Shown here: positions 1 to 9,078 of the stretch, piece by piece | How the letters are laid out: every line of letters begins with the position of its first letter | Position numbering within the stretch: position 1 is the stretch's first letter | Assembly: GCA_963722295.1 (NCBI GenBank) | Contig: CAVRLB010000010.1 | Span: 310,001-374,000, forward strand | DNA length: 64,000 nt | From: Brooklawnia sp032229645 | GTDB taxonomy: Bacteria; Actinomycetota; Actinomycetes; Propionibacteriales; Propionibacteriaceae | Direction: 5' to 3' | Notes under the pieces: generated by a model | Told to the model about the DNA's origin: nothing | Database searches by the model: none | What the model saw: only the letters and a program-made list of their open reading frames with translations | Translations under genes and position numbers: made by a program

Positions 1-49
1 GAGCGCCGAACTGCTCGGGGAGTTGCGAGCCTTTCGGGGGCAAGCATGA
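1..49 (+). CDS. C-terminal end of a probable TadA/CpaF-type ATPase (partial)
   Basis: An open frame enters from the left edge and ends at TGA 47-49. It overlaps the ATG of the next gene (ATGA), the usual sign of translational coupling. Only about 15 residues are visible (SAELLGELRAFRGQA), too few to identify by sequence. The call rests on Tad operon order, where the secretion ATPase precedes tadB. Confidence 0.35.
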   Translation, partial: SAELLGELRAFRGQA

Positions 50-924
50 GCGCAGGATATGCCGCGATCGCCGCTGCCATGATCATCGCCGGGATCTTCA
101 CCGCCATCGGTGGCCTGCTGCCTGTGGACTCGGCCGCCGAGCGAAGCATCAGCCTGGGCATTCGGGCGCGACACCGTTGGCGTGGTATCCCGAAGCCGAT
201 GCGCTGGCGACTTGGAGCGGGCCTGACCCTGGGGGTTGTCGTCCTGGCGTTCACGGGCTTCGCTCCGGGAGTGCTGCTGGTGCCGGCATTGATCGCCGTG
301 CTGCCCGAACTGCTGCGCGCACAGCGGCAGCCCGAAATCGAGATGTTGGAGGCTTTGGACCGCTGGATTCGGGTACTGACCGCATCGGTGCGCACTGGGA
401 AGTCGGTGCCGCAGGCATTGCGGTCCACGATCAGCCAGGCCCCTCCGCTGCTCGCCGACGCATTGCGGGGCCTGGTCATGCGGTTGGACGACCGCTGGAC
501 GCTGCGCGACGGCCTGCAGCAGGTGGCAGACGAACTCGACTCGGCAGACGCAGACGCGGTGCTGGCCGCACTGATCCTGGTTGGTGAACGCGGTGGCGTG
601 GGAGCATCGACCACCCTGCAGGCGCTCAGCGACAGCATTCAGGACCGGCTACGTGCGATCCGCGAGATTGCGGCCGAACGCGCCAAGCCACAGTTCGTCG
701 TACGGCAGGTGACGCTGATCACTTTGGGCTCGGTGGCTGCCGGTTTGGTTTTCGCGCCCGGCTACTTTCAATCGTTCACCACGCCACTAGGGCAGCTGCT
801 GATGCTCGTGCTGAGCGCCTGCTACCTCGGCTCGCTCTATGCCTTGCGCCGGATCGCGACGCCTCGCAGGCGCGAACGCATCCTGATCCGATTGCACCCG
901 CTGGAGGTGAATGCTGATGCCTGA
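46..924 (+). CDS. tadB: TadB-like type II secretion F-domain membrane protein
   Basis: Predicted inner-membrane platform protein of a Tad (tight adherence) pilus system. The protein has 292 residues. It starts with hydrophobic segments (about residues 4-25, 57-85), has a soluble helical T2SSF-type region with the typical LEALDRWIRVLTASVRTGKS and PPLLADALRGL stretches, and ends with two more membrane helices (about 225-268). The ATG overlaps the stop of the upstream ATPase, and the 3' end overlaps the next gene. Gene order (ATPase, two F-domain proteins, small pilin, TadE-like proteins) supports the role; the exact substrate is not visible. Confidence 0.8.
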   Translation: MSAGYAAIAAAMIIAGIFTAIGGLLPVDSAAERSISLGIRARHRWRGIPKPMRWRLGAGLTLGVVVLAFTGFAPGVLLVPALIAVLPELLRAQRQPEIEMLEALDRWIRVLTASVRTGKSVPQALRSTISQAPPLLADALRGLVMRLDDRWTLRDGLQQVADELDSADADAVLAALILVGERGGVGASTTLQALSDSIQDRLRAIREIAAERAKPQFVVRQVTLITLGSVAAGLVFAPGYFQSFTTPLGQLLMLVLSACYLGSLYALRRIATPRRRERILIRLHPLEVNADA

Positions 925-1828
925 TGCTCTGTTCGCGTCCGCTCTGGTAGCTGCTGCCGTCATCGCGGTAGGTGGTTGGATCGTTGTCTGCGCACTGTTG
1001 CCCCGCTGCGTCCGCCTGGACGATGCCCTGTGCGTGCTGGCGACCGAGGGTCCGGAAGCGGCTGTCGCGCCGGGCCCGATGCTGGTTGCCGACGGCACCT
1101 CGCGGCTCGAACTGCTGGGCGCGTGGTGTTATCAGCATGGTCGACTGCCGCTGTCGGCGACCACCGCCCGCCTACTGATGCTGACCGGACGCACGGTCGG
1201 CGACTATTTCTGCAACAAGCTCGTGTTGGCTGCGGCCGGGCTGTTGCTGCCGTGGCTCCTCGCTCTTGCGATCCGGCCGCTGACCGGCACCGTTGGCTCG
1301 TTGCCGGCGATATTCGGCCTGGCCGCCGCCGTATTGGGGTGGTTCTGGCCGGATCTCGCGATGCGCTCGGTGCAGTCTCAGACTAACGCGGACGCTGACG
1401 AGGCCCTCAACACCTATTTCGATCTCGTCGTGCTTGAGCGACTGGCGAACCTGTCGGCCACTCAATCGTTGGAAGCAGCCGCAAGGCTCTCCGATATTCC
1501 TATATTCGTCCGTATATCGGCTGCGCTAGATGAGGCAAGACTTCAGCAGAGACCACCATGGAACGACCTGTACCGGCTGTCTCGCGAGCTTGAATTGCCC
1601 TCGATCGCCGACATGGCCGACATCATGCGGCTGGACGATCAAGGAGCCGCCCTCGCCGAGGTGCTGAGCTCGCGGGCCAAGGAATTGAGAGACGCCCATC
1701 TGATGCACGAACGCACCCGCGCACATCAGGTGAGCGAGCGAATGACCTTGTGGATGTCAATTCCAGTGATCATCTTCGCGCTGATCTTCCTCATCCCGCC
1801 GCTGCTGAAGATCGCCGGAGCAGGCTGA
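917..1828 (+). CDS. tadC: TadC-like type II secretion F-domain membrane protein
   Basis: Second Tad platform protein, expected to pair with TadB. About 303 residues with an N-terminal membrane anchor (LVAAAVIAVGGWIVVC), two central hydrophobic segments, a soluble region (DLVVLERLANLSATQSLEAA, then SRELELPSIADMADIM) and a final helix ending PPLLKIAGAG. Two in-frame ATGs exist, 911 and 917. The GGAGG at 903-907 is only 3 nt from 911 but 9 nt from 917, so 917 is preferred. It overlaps tadB by 8 bp and is co-transcribed with it. Confidence 0.78.
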   Translation: MPDALFASALVAAAVIAVGGWIVVCALLPRCVRLDDALCVLATEGPEAAVAPGPMLVADGTSRLELLGAWCYQHGRLPLSATTARLLMLTGRTVGDYFCNKLVLAAAGLLLPWLLALAIRPLTGTVGSLPAIFGLAAAVLGWFWPDLAMRSVQSQTNADADEALNTYFDLVVLERLANLSATQSLEAAARLSDIPIFVRISAALDEARLQQRPPWNDLYRLSRELELPSIADMADIMRLDDQGAALAEVLSSRAKELRDAHLMHERTRAHQVSERMTLWMSIPVIIFALIFLIPPLLKIAGAG

Positions 1829-1903
1829 TCACCGGACCACTCACACCGTTCGCACACACCAATACCCAACTCCGCAGACACCCACACCCAACTAGGAGGA
1901 CCA

Positions 1904-2131
1904 ATGGACAATCTGGAAGTGGCCCGGTCGTACCAAGGCCGCGTCCGCCGCCTGCTGCATCTCAGCGTCGGGACCATCTCGGCATGGCGGTCTGCGGTCA
2001 GGCGCGACGAGCGAGGGCTTTCGCAATCGACGGAGAACGCGGTGCTGCTGACCGGAGCGGTCGCCATCGCCCTCACCGTAATCGGATTGGTGGGCGACTA
2101 TGTCGCCACGAAACTCGGTGAGCTCGGCTGA
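1904..2131 (+). CDS. Flp-like/DUF4244-type small pilin
   Basis: A 75-residue protein with a basic N-terminal half (RRLLHLS, RRDERG) and one hydrophobic segment (NAVLLTGAVAIALTVIGLVG). In Flp-type prepilins a glycine is cleaved just before a short hydrophilic stretch holding a glutamate; here RGLSQSTEN fits that pattern roughly, with Glu one place later than the usual +5. A strong AGGAGG lies at 1893-1898. It sits between tadC and the TadE-like genes, as expected for the major pilin. The family is assigned by size, topology and place. Confidence 0.7.
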   Translation: MDNLEVARSYQGRVRRLLHLSVGTISAWRSAVRRDERGLSQSTENAVLLTGAVAIALTVIGLVGDYVATKLGELG

Positions 2132-2492
2132 TCGGCGCCCGGGCAGCAGCCGAGGAATGTCCGGGTCGGTTCAGCTCGCGGTGCTGATGCCTCTGCTGCT
2201 CGGCATCATCTTCGCTGTGATCCAGACCAGCATCTGGTTCGCGGGTCGCTCCAGCGCGCAACAGGCCGCCATGGCGGGGGCCGAACGAGCGGCCCTTGCG
2301 TCCGGCCTCGCCGATGACGCCGAGCGCGTCAGCATCGATATCGCCGAGCGCGGCGGCCTGCAGTCTGTCGGGGTCAGTGTTCAGCTGCAATCCGATCTGG
2401 TGCAGGTCAGGGTCACCGCTCAGGTGCCAGGGCCGCTGCCCGGACCATGGACGACCGTCGAGGCAGCCGCTCAACGGATGAAGGAGGCGTGA
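2100..2492 (+). CDS. TadE-like pseudopilin
   Basis: Predicted minor pilin of the Tad system: a short basic leader, then one N-terminal membrane helix (VQLAVLMPLLLGIIFAVIQTS), then a soluble domain beginning FAGRSSAQQAAMAGAERAALASG, typical of TadE-like proteins. The start is uncertain. ATG 2100 lies inside the preceding gene, GTG 2118 is also in frame, and ATG 2157 would remove the basic leader. The stop overlaps the next start (TGATG at 2490-2494). Confidence 0.7.
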   Translation: MSPRNSVSSADRRPGSSRGMSGSVQLAVLMPLLLGIIFAVIQTSIWFAGRSSAQQAAMAGAERAALASGLADDAERVSIDIAERGGLQSVGVSVQLQSDLVQVRVTAQVPGPLPGPWTTVEAAAQRMKEA

Positions 2493-2920
2493 TGAGATCG
2501 CGGTCCGATCGAGGCAGCGCCGTCGTCGAGGTGACGTTGATCGTCCCACTGCTCGTAGCGTTGGTGCTCGGTCTGGCCGGCGCCTGGCGGATCGGCTGGG
2601 CGCGTGCCCAGCTGATGGAGGCGGCTTCGTCCGGTGCCCGGGCAGCAACCCTGGCGAGTTCGGCACTGCGGGCCGATCAGCAGGCGACCGCTGCCGTCGA
2701 GTTTGATCTGGCCACGGTGAATGTTCATTGCAGCGCGCTGAGCGTGCAGATCGACACCACAGCGTTCGCCAACCCCGCCGGTAGTCACGGGACTGTGAGC
2801 GCCGATCTCAGCTGCCGGCTTGACTTGGCGGATGTCCTGGTGCCCGGCATGCCCGGCTCGGTACAACTGGACGCTCACGCCAGCGAGGCCCTTGACGTTT
2901 TCAGGGAGCGCACGCCATGA
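2492..2920 (+). CDS. TadE-like pseudopilin 2
   Basis: A second TadE-family protein of 142 residues. It opens with a basic stretch and the motif RGSAVVEVTLIVPLL, the classic TadE start, followed by one membrane helix and a soluble domain with AQLMEAASSGARAATL. The ATG at 2492 is preferred over earlier in-frame codons because AAGGAGG (2481-2487) precedes it and it overlaps the stop of the upstream gene. Two cysteines (C94 and C126 when numbered from this start) might form a disulfide outside the membrane. Confidence 0.75.
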   Translation: MRSRSDRGSAVVEVTLIVPLLVALVLGLAGAWRIGWARAQLMEAASSGARAATLASSALRADQQATAAVEFDLATVNVHCSALSVQIDTTAFANPAGSHGTVSADLSCRLDLADVLVPGMPGSVQLDAHASEALDVFRERTP

Positions 2921-5616
2921 CAGCCGCAAGAAGAGTTGCTCAGGCCACCGCAGCCGTGCTGATGATCGTGGTGGTCGTCCTCGGCGGAGCCTGGGCGCTG
3001 GTCAGGTTCGGGCATCTCTCCATCTTCTGGACGATCAACTGGTCCGAGGCCGTGACCCGGCCGGACGACGGCGCCCTGCTGCTGGGCCTGATCACCTTGA
3101 TCGGATGGATCGCCTGGGCATCGGTCGTGTTGTCGTTCGTGAGCGAAGCGCTGGCCGCAGCGACCGGGCAGCAGCGGCGATTGAAGTTCCCGGGCAGCGA
3201 GCTGCTGGCACCGGTGACTGCCGTGCTGATCGCAGCTGTCGCCGGATTGCTGACGGGCGCAGCGGCGGGCGCGCTACCCGAGCACACCGGCACCGCTCAT
3301 CTCGAGCCGGTCCCCGTTCCGCAGGCGCTGCTGGTCGATGCCGTGCGCCCCCCGGACCCCGGCGATGCCGCTAGCCAAGGCGAAGATCGGGGAATGCGCA
3401 TGCATCTGGTCCAGCCTGGGGACGATTTGTGGTCGTTGGCGGAGCAATACTACGGCGAGGGCGCAAAGTGGCGGATGATCGCAGCGGCCAACCACACCTC
3501 ACTGCTGATATCCACCGATCACCTCGAGCCCGGGATGATGCTCGCGATCCCCGAGCCGGACACAGAGCCGACCGGGCCGACCATCGTCGTGCAGCCCGGA
3601 CAGACACTGAGCGAGCTGTCCGCCGAATACCTGGGCGACCCCGCCCGCTGGCCCGATCTGGTGTCCGCCAACCTCGGCGTCATCACCGATCCGGATCTCA
3701 TCGATGCAGGCTGGCGCCTGCGGCTGCCCCCTGCGCCGACCCAGGTGGCACCAACCGGTGACACCTCGAACGCAGCCTCCGCACCTGAGCCGCAAACCCG
3801 AGACGATCACGGTCAGCCCGGCGCGCCCCCCTCGGGTCTGGAGCCTTGCCCGGTTCTTGGCGCCGGCAATGGTCAGGACGCCGACGCGGAGCATCCGGCG
3901 CAGCCGGGCACGAAGGCCGATTCGGACCAGCCGAGTCTGCAAGCAGGCTTCATTGCGCTCGGCGCCGCCGCTACCACCGCGTTGGCGAGCGTCTTCTTCC
4001 TTCGGCGGCGACAGCAGTTGGCCAAGCGTCCGCTCGGGCATGCAGTCCCCAGGCTGCCAGCAGACGGCCGTCGAGCGGGCATCATGCTGGCGCACGCGGC
4101 ACGCATCGCGCCCGCATCCGCCCCACCGGTGGGGGCAATCATCGATCATCCAGCGGCCGAGCGCGGCGAAACCGAGATCGTGCTCGGAGTGCTGGGCAGC
4201 CCGGCCGCCGATTGGCCGGACGGTGAGCTGTGCTGCGATGTCGAGAGCGAGCAGGTCAGCTGGCTTCATGGCCAAGACGAGCACACGGTGGGCATGGCCA
4301 CCGCTATGGCGTTGGCGCTGACCGCGTCACCTGCCACCCAGGTGATCGTGGCGGGCGCGAGCTTCGGCTGGCTGGCCGATCTCGATGAGCCGCGGCTCGA
4401 GGTGCGCTCGAGCGTCGAGGACGCGTGCCGGTGGTTCGACGATCTGGCCGCCCGACGGACGGCGAACCGCGACCCGGATGCGTCATTGGTTCGGCTGCGG
4501 GCCGATCCGCTGCTCTGCGAGGCTTGGTCACCGGTCGTGCTGGTCGTTGATGCAGCCCCCGCCCGGCTGCCCCGCAGATTCAGCGGTCTGGGGCTCAGCA
4601 TGATCATCTGCGCCGGTGATGTCCGGCCGGCCGACGGCTCGTCTGCGATCACGGTGAAAGCCGACCAAGCCGTCTATCTTCCGACCGGCGAGATCTTCGT
4701 GCCTCACCGGGTGAACGGCTCGGCGCGCCGAGCGTTGCGCGAGATCTTCGAGGTGGCTGCGGCCACCGAGTACCCCGTGGCTGATTGGTGGGCCACCTAT
4801 GAAACGGCTGGGCTGCCGATCGTGCTGCCGACGGCCATCCGGCCGGTACCTGTGGAAGGAGGCACGGTGTCGCCTTTGGCCACAGCCGAGCATCCTGTGG
4901 TGAAACTGCTCGGCACGATTGAGTTGATCGGGGCCCGCGGCGCGCCCCCACCACGTGCGATCAAGCAATGCGTCGAATACTGCGCCTGGTTGCTGGAGAA
5001 CCCCGGCGGCACGGCCGTCATGATGTCGGACGACCTGATGGTCGCCGAGGCCACCCGGCGGTCGAACATGAGCCGATTGCGCAACTGGCTCGGTGCGGAC
5101 GACAACGATGCCGCCTATCTGCCGGATGCCTATTCGGGGCACATCGCACTGCACCCGGGGATCACCTCGGACTGGGAGCATCTGCAAAGTCTCGTCGGTG
5201 GAGGTGTGAATCGCATAGCCAGCGCCTCCTTGGTGCACGCCCTCGAACTGGTGCGGGGCACCCCGCTGGCCGATGCGGCGCCGGGTCAGTGGCACTGGGC
5301 CGAGCAGCTACGTCATGACATGGTGTCAACCATCACCGATATTGCCGTGGTATTGGCCCGGCGTGCTTTGAAGGCGGGGGATCTGGATTCGGCGCAGTGG
5401 GCGATCGAGAAAGGTCTCGCTTCGGGATCTGAGGACGAGAATCTCGCCGCTGCGCAGATTCAATTGGCGCATCTGCAAGACGACGATGCCCTGGTCGACC
5501 GGTTGGTCATGCAACTCACCCGCAGAACGCGTTGCCTGGGTATCGATCTTTCGGACGAAACGGTGACGCTGTTGCAGGAGGTGGTGGAAGGTCGGGCCCG
5601 GCTGCGCCGAGCGTGA
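2917..5616 (+). CDS. membrane LysM protein with C-terminal BTAD-like domain
   Basis: 899 residues. Three membrane helices lie near residues 12-29, 54-75 and 97-118, followed by two LysM domains (about 162-211 with VQPGDDLWSLAEQYYG, and 222-271 with VQPGQTLSELSAEYLG). A low-complexity linker and a further hydrophobic segment (about 346-370, GFIALGAAATTALASVFFLR) come next. The large C-terminal region ends in a helical part resembling the bacterial transcriptional activator domain (HALELVRGTPLADA, then ALKAGDLDSAQWAIEKGL). Such proteins recur in actinobacterial Tad loci. The role is unproven; LysM would bind peptidoglycan and BTAD is usually a signalling or oligomerisation module. It overlaps the TadE-like gene by 4 bp. 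Confidence 0.75.
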   Translation: MTAARRVAQATAAVLMIVVVVLGGAWALVRFGHLSIFWTINWSEAVTRPDDGALLLGLITLIGWIAWASVVLSFVSEALAAATGQQRRLKFPGSELLAPVTAVLIAAVAGLLTGAAAGALPEHTGTAHLEPVPVPQALLVDAVRPPDPGDAASQGEDRGMRMHLVQPGDDLWSLAEQYYGEGAKWRMIAAANHTSLLISTDHLEPGMMLAIPEPDTEPTGPTIVVQPGQTLSELSAEYLGDPARWPDLVSANLGVITDPDLIDAGWRLRLPPAPTQVAPTGDTSNAASAPEPQTRDDHGQPGAPPSGLEPCPVLGAGNGQDADAEHPAQPGTKADSDQPSLQAGFIALGAAATTALASVFFLRRRQQLAKRPLGHAVPRLPADGRRAGIMLAHAARIAPASAPPVGAIIDHPAAERGETEIVLGVLGSPAADWPDGELCCDVESEQVSWLHGQDEHTVGMATAMALALTASPATQVIVAGASFGWLADLDEPRLEVRSSVEDACRWFDDLAARRTANRDPDASLVRLRADPLLCEAWSPVVLVVDAAPARLPRRFSGLGLSMIICAGDVRPADGSSAITVKADQAVYLPTGEIFVPHRVNGSARRALREIFEVAAATEYPVADWWATYETAGLPIVLPTAIRPVPVEGGTVSPLATAEHPVVKLLGTIELIGARGAPPPRAIKQCVEYCAWLLENPGGTAVMMSDDLMVAEATRRSNMSRLRNWLGADDNDAAYLPDAYSGHIALHPGITSDWEHLQSLVGGGVNRIASASLVHALELVRGTPLADAAPGQWHWAEQLRHDMVSTITDIAVVLARRALKAGDLDSAQWAIEKGLASGSEDENLAAAQIQLAHLQDDDALVDRLVMQLTRRTRCLGIDLSDETVTLLQEVVEGRARLRRA

Positions 5617-5629
5617 TGAAACCCGGTTG

Positions 5630-6952
5630 CTAGCTGGACTTGGCGGCCACGGCGCCACGCTGATAGCCCTCGGACTCCGAACTGGTCAGGCTGAAGACCA
5701 CCGCGCAGGCAGCGAAAATTCCCGCCAGCCCAACGAAGAACGGCACCGAATGCCCATCGAAGGGCAAGAGGGCCGCCGCGATCACCGCACCCACGACATA
5801 GCCGAGATTGTTGATGATGTCGTAGACCACCATGACCCGGCCGCGAACATCATCGTCGATATGAGCTTGCACCACCGCGTCGGCGCAGATCTTCACCGAT
5901 TGAAGGCACAGACCGAGCACGAATCCTGCGATCAGCAGGCCAGGACGAACCAGCAGGCTTCCGGGCATCAGCTGCACGACCGCCGCCGCCGCGAAGGCGA
6001 CGATCATCGTCCGGCGCACCCCGATAACAGCCGAGGCCGGGCTCGCGACCAAGCCGGACAGCGCAAACCCGGCTCCCGAGACGAGGAACCAGGCACCCAT
6101 CTCGATCATCACGCGCTCCAGGTCGGCGTCCGAACCGAAGTAGTGGCGATAGAGAACGATGATGGCAGTCATCAACGCGCCATATCCCAATCGGGCGAAG
6201 AAGACCATGATCATCGACAGTGCGGCGGCGCGTTTGCGCGCGATCTCGCGTCCGGCATCGGTGAGCCCGCTGAAGACCTGCGCCCAGGTGGTCACCGGTG
6301 CACCGGTCTGGGGTCCGAGCTGGTTGCGTCCGAAGCCAAGTGCGACCGCCGCAGCACCGATGAAGAGCAGCGAGGCGATCAAGAAGACCAAACCGTCGGC
6401 CCAGTTCGAGGGGAGCAACCGCGCCGCTGCCAGCCGGACCACTCCTGCCAGCGCCCCACCGACCATTCCGGACAGTGGGCCGAGCATCGGCATGATGGCC
6501 GAGGCATTCAGGTATTCGTCGGAGTCGATGGTCAGTGGCATGCCTGCGCTCAGGCCGGCGATCTGAAGCCGGTTCAGGCTGAGCGTGATCAGCAGTAGAA
6601 CCATCAAGGCGGCCTGCCAGGTCACCCCGGTATGCCCTGTCATCACCATCGCGGTCATGGCCAGCGCCAGGATCATCCTTGCCAGGTCGCAGCCGATGAC
6701 AATCCGCTGGCGCGAGTGCCGGTCCAGGATCGGACTGACGAAGGGTCCGACCACCGAGAACGGCAGCATGACCAGCGCGATCACGGCCGCCACCGCCCAG
6801 GCATTGGGCTGCGATTGAGGACTGAAGAGCAGATAGGTCGCCATGCCGACCTGGACCACCGCATCTCCGCCTTGCGACAGCCCACGTACGATGACCAGCC
6901 GCCGGAATCCGGCGTGACGCATCAGTCGAGCCAGCCGGCGAAGGGCATCCAT
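5630..6952 (-). CDS. MFS transporter (exporter-like)
   Basis: A 440-residue major facilitator superfamily protein with about 12 hydrophobic helices. After the first helix it has the loop SPILDRHSRQRIV, matching the MFS loop 2-3 motif (DR..RR). It resembles macrolide/drug-efflux-type MFS members. The start is set at ATG 6952 (MDALRRLARLMRHAGFRR); a longer reading would run into the divergent gene at 7097. It is convergent with the LysM/BTAD gene, only 13 bp apart. The substrate cannot be read from sequence. Confidence 0.8.
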   Translation of the reverse strand: MDALRRLARLMRHAGFRRLVIVRGLSQGGDAVVQVGMATYLLFSPQSQPNAWAVAAVIALVMLPFSVVGPFVSPILDRHSRQRIVIGCDLARMILALAMTAMVMTGHTGVTWQAALMVLLLITLSLNRLQIAGLSAGMPLTIDSDEYLNASAIMPMLGPLSGMVGGALAGVVRLAAARLLPSNWADGLVFLIASLLFIGAAAVALGFGRNQLGPQTGAPVTTWAQVFSGLTDAGREIARKRAAALSMIMVFFARLGYGALMTAIIVLYRHYFGSDADLERVMIEMGAWFLVSGAGFALSGLVASPASAVIGVRRTMIVAFAAAAVVQLMPGSLLVRPGLLIAGFVLGLCLQSVKICADAVVQAHIDDDVRGRVMVVYDIINNLGYVVGAVIAAALLPFDGHSVPFFVGLAGIFAACAVVFSLTSSESEGYQRGAVAAKSS

Positions 6953-7096
6953 GATGAACCATGGTACGAGATGGTCGCCTCTTGACCCTATTGAAGACCG
7001 GCGCGCACCCGAGTGCTGCTGCAACGTTTGTGCTTTGCTGGCCAGCGCGATCACCAAACGCTCGTGTCTTGCCGGCGCGCGCGGTAAGGTCAAAGG

Positions 7097-7549
7097 GTGC
7101 CCGAGATGAGTCACGATGATGTGACCGCAAGCAAGCCTGACGTGCCAGTGACATCCCGCCGTGAGGACGCACTGCTGCGTGAAGCGTTCGCGAGCGCAGC
7201 GGCCGAGAGTGAAGCTTGGGAGGCGCAGCAGCTGATCGACGAGTTCATCGCGCAGGCCCAGCGCGCCGGCATTGAGCCAGAACCGCTACGGATGCACTTG
7301 TCGGGCGGCGGAACCGCGCGAACCGACAAATTCGGGTGGTACATCAAGGTCGATCAGACGGTGGCTATCGGCAGCGACGGCAGCTACTACCAGTTGAGCA
7401 TGCCCGGCGGGTTGAAAGAACGGCTGTCGGGTGTGCGGTTGAGTCCCAACCAGCCTTCGCTTCAGGTCAGCAAAGGCGGACGCGATGGCGAATCCGGAGA
7501 CTTGGCTGATTTCCTGACCAGGCGGCTGAGACACGATCTCGGACACTGA
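7097..7549 (+). CDS. conserved-looking hypothetical protein
   Basis: 150 residues, soluble, no signal peptide or membrane helix. The N-terminal half is acidic and helical (EDALLREAFASAAAESEAWEAQQL), the C-terminal half looks beta-rich (KFGWYIKVDQTVAIGSDGSYYQL). I do not recognise the family. The start is GTG 7097 with an AAGG a few bases upstream; ATG 7106 is an alternative. It diverges from the MFS gene with about 140 bp between, so the two may share a control region. Confidence 0.6.
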   Translation: MPEMSHDDVTASKPDVPVTSRREDALLREAFASAAAESEAWEAQQLIDEFIAQAQRAGIEPEPLRMHLSGGGTARTDKFGWYIKVDQTVAIGSDGSYYQLSMPGGLKERLSGVRLSPNQPSLQVSKGGRDGESGDLADFLTRRLRHDLGH

Positions 7550-7560
7550 GCGAAGAAGGA

Positions 7561-7626
7561 CTCCAGTGGCACCGGTGCCTTGGAGAAGCGCCAGGGGGCT
7601 GATAGTCACCCCTACCAACCCCCTGG
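7561..7626. other. two dyad symmetries after the hypothetical gene
   Basis: The 12-bp perfect palindrome GGCACCGGTGCC (7568-7579) is flanked by CTCCA/TGGAG, and CCAGGGGG (7591-7598) pairs with CCCCCTGG (7619-7626). The second could form a terminator stem for the upstream gene; the first has no loop and looks more like a protein-binding dyad. No T-run follows either. The rest of the gap (7627-7980) holds the promoter listed separately and two further GGTTGCC/TTGTTGCC elements at 7685-7703. Confidence 0.4.
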
Positions 7627-7785
7627 GCCATCTAAGAGGGAAATATAGCCGGGTGATGTTGTGGTAACGAAACCGGCGAACCCCGGTTGCCTCCTTGTTG
7701 CCTGATGGTTATCGAATTGTGTCCAAAGACCCGAGTGGTGGCCATGAGGGGGGCCCAAACGGCAGGATAACGATTCGGTCTCGTC

Positions 7786-7838
7786 GGTTGCCGGGTTGCC
7801 AGGGTTCCTTGACCCGTTTCAGAGGGCATTCATAAACT
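7786..7838 (+). promoter_or_regulatory. promoter with paired GTTGCC boxes before dctP copy 1
   Basis: Two direct GGTTGCC repeats (7786-7792 and 7794-7800) sit just upstream of a -35 box TTGACC (7809-7814), an 18-bp spacer and a -10 box TAAACT (7833-7838). The same arrangement recurs before dctP copy 2 with the same spacer. The GTTGCC pair is a likely operator, perhaps for the IclR regulator of this cluster; that link is an inference. Confidence 0.65.
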
Positions 7839-7980
7839 CCAAATAGCCGAGCTGAGCTCACGCCCATTGCGCCAGTTCATCGCACGAGATTGATCTTCGG
7901 CCTCGAAGCCGAGTGCCCGAGTGGCGCGACCACCGTCTGGTTGCTCCACCGCAATACCCAAACATCAAGGAGGAACAACC

Positions 7981-9030
7981 GTGAAGTTGTCCAAGGTGAT
8001 TCTGACCGGCGCTGTCGGTCTCATGTCGCTGAGTCTTGCCGCCTGTGGCGGCGGCTCGAGCAGCGGCTCCAGCAGTGCTGGTGGCGGCGGGAGCCAGACC
8101 GTCTTCAAGCTAGCCTTCAACCAGACCGAAGATCACCCGCAGTACGCGGCGGGCGTGGCTCTGGGCGAGAAGCTCGAAGAGGCCACCGATGGCCGTTACT
8201 CGGTGAAGGTCTACCCGAATGAGCAGTTGGGTGGCCAGGCCGATGTCATTCAGAACCTGTCGAACGGCACCGTCGAACTGATGTGGGTCGGCGCTCCCGT
8301 GCTCGAGGGCTTCAACTCGGACTTCGTCGTGTTCAACCTTCCGTACATGTTCGATTCCACCGAGGCTCAGGGCGCTGTGCTGTCCGACACGGAGGCGCTC
8401 GACCCGCTGTACCACTCGATCGAGGACTCCAAGTCGATCACCGTGCTCACCGGTGTGAACGCCGGCACGCGCAACGTGTACAACAGCAAGCACCCGGTCG
8501 TGACCCCGGCCGATCTGCAGGGTATGAAGATTCGTGTGCAGCAGTCGGATTCACAGGTTGCGATGATCGAAGCGATGGGTGCGATCGCTTCACCGATGAA
8601 CCAGGGCGATGTCTACTCTGCGCTGCAGACCGGCGTTCTCGACGGCGCCGAGAACAACGAGGTGACCTGGGACGCGCTGAAGCAGAGCGAGGTGGCGAAG
8701 TACTACTCCTACACCAAGCACCTGATGCTTCCCGACTACCTGCTGATCAGCACCAAGGCGCTCGAGAAGATGAGCGACGAGGATCAGGCAGCTCTGCTGG
8801 AGATCATTCCCGAGGTGCAGAAGATCGCCAATGACGGATTCGCCGACTTCACGGAAAAGTCCATCGAGCACGCGACCTCCATCGGTGCGCAGTTCAACGA
8901 CGATGTCGATGTTGCTGCATTCAAGGCCCTGGTGCAGCCGTTGGTCGAGTCGAACGTCAATGAGAACGAGACTCGCAAGCAGCTCTACCAAGTGGTTCAG
9001 GAGGCGAACGCCGCCAACCCGGCCAAGTGA
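7981..9030 (+). CDS. dctP: TRAP transporter solute-binding lipoprotein (copy 1)
   Basis: The extracytoplasmic binding protein of a TRAP transporter, which captures a carboxylate substrate for DctQM. It has 349 residues with a lipoprotein signal (LTGAVGLMSLSLAAC, lipid-bearing Cys22), a Ser/Gly linker and the DctP fold. Family hallmarks are visible: KIRVQQSDSQVAMIEAMGA, where the Arg of the RV motif normally salt-bridges the substrate carboxylate, and VYSALQTGVLDGAENN. GTG 7981 follows AAGGAGG with good spacing and begins the signal peptide. A near twin follows at 9373. Sugar-acid genes downstream suggest a uronate or aldonate, but this is not proven. Confidence 0.9.
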   Translation: MKLSKVILTGAVGLMSLSLAACGGGSSSGSSSAGGGGSQTVFKLAFNQTEDHPQYAAGVALGEKLEEATDGRYSVKVYPNEQLGGQADVIQNLSNGTVELMWVGAPVLEGFNSDFVVFNLPYMFDSTEAQGAVLSDTEALDPLYHSIEDSKSITVLTGVNAGTRNVYNSKHPVVTPADLQGMKIRVQQSDSQVAMIEAMGAIASPMNQGDVYSALQTGVLDGAENNEVTWDALKQSEVAKYYSYTKHLMLPDYLLISTKALEKMSDEDQAALLEIIPEVQKIANDGFADFTEKSIEHATSIGAQFNDDVDVAAFKALVQPLVESNVNENETRKQLYQVVQEANAANPAK

Positions 9031-9078
9031 GATCTGCCGCTCACGCGGCTGACCATCGATAGAGCCATCGCCACCATC

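Noticed and set aside
5627..6598. Long forward-strand open frame of 323 codons
   Set aside because: It lies antisense to the MFS gene, is His/Asp/Arg rich with no domain, and is a high-GC shadow.
6953..7114. N-terminal extension of the MFS gene to 7114
   Set aside because: It would overlap the divergent gene at 7097 and adds a polar stretch unlike MFS N-termini; ATG 6952 fits better.
7568..7579. Perfect palindrome as a rho-independent terminator
   Set aside because: It has no loop and no T-run; a protein-binding dyad is as likely, so no terminator is claimed.
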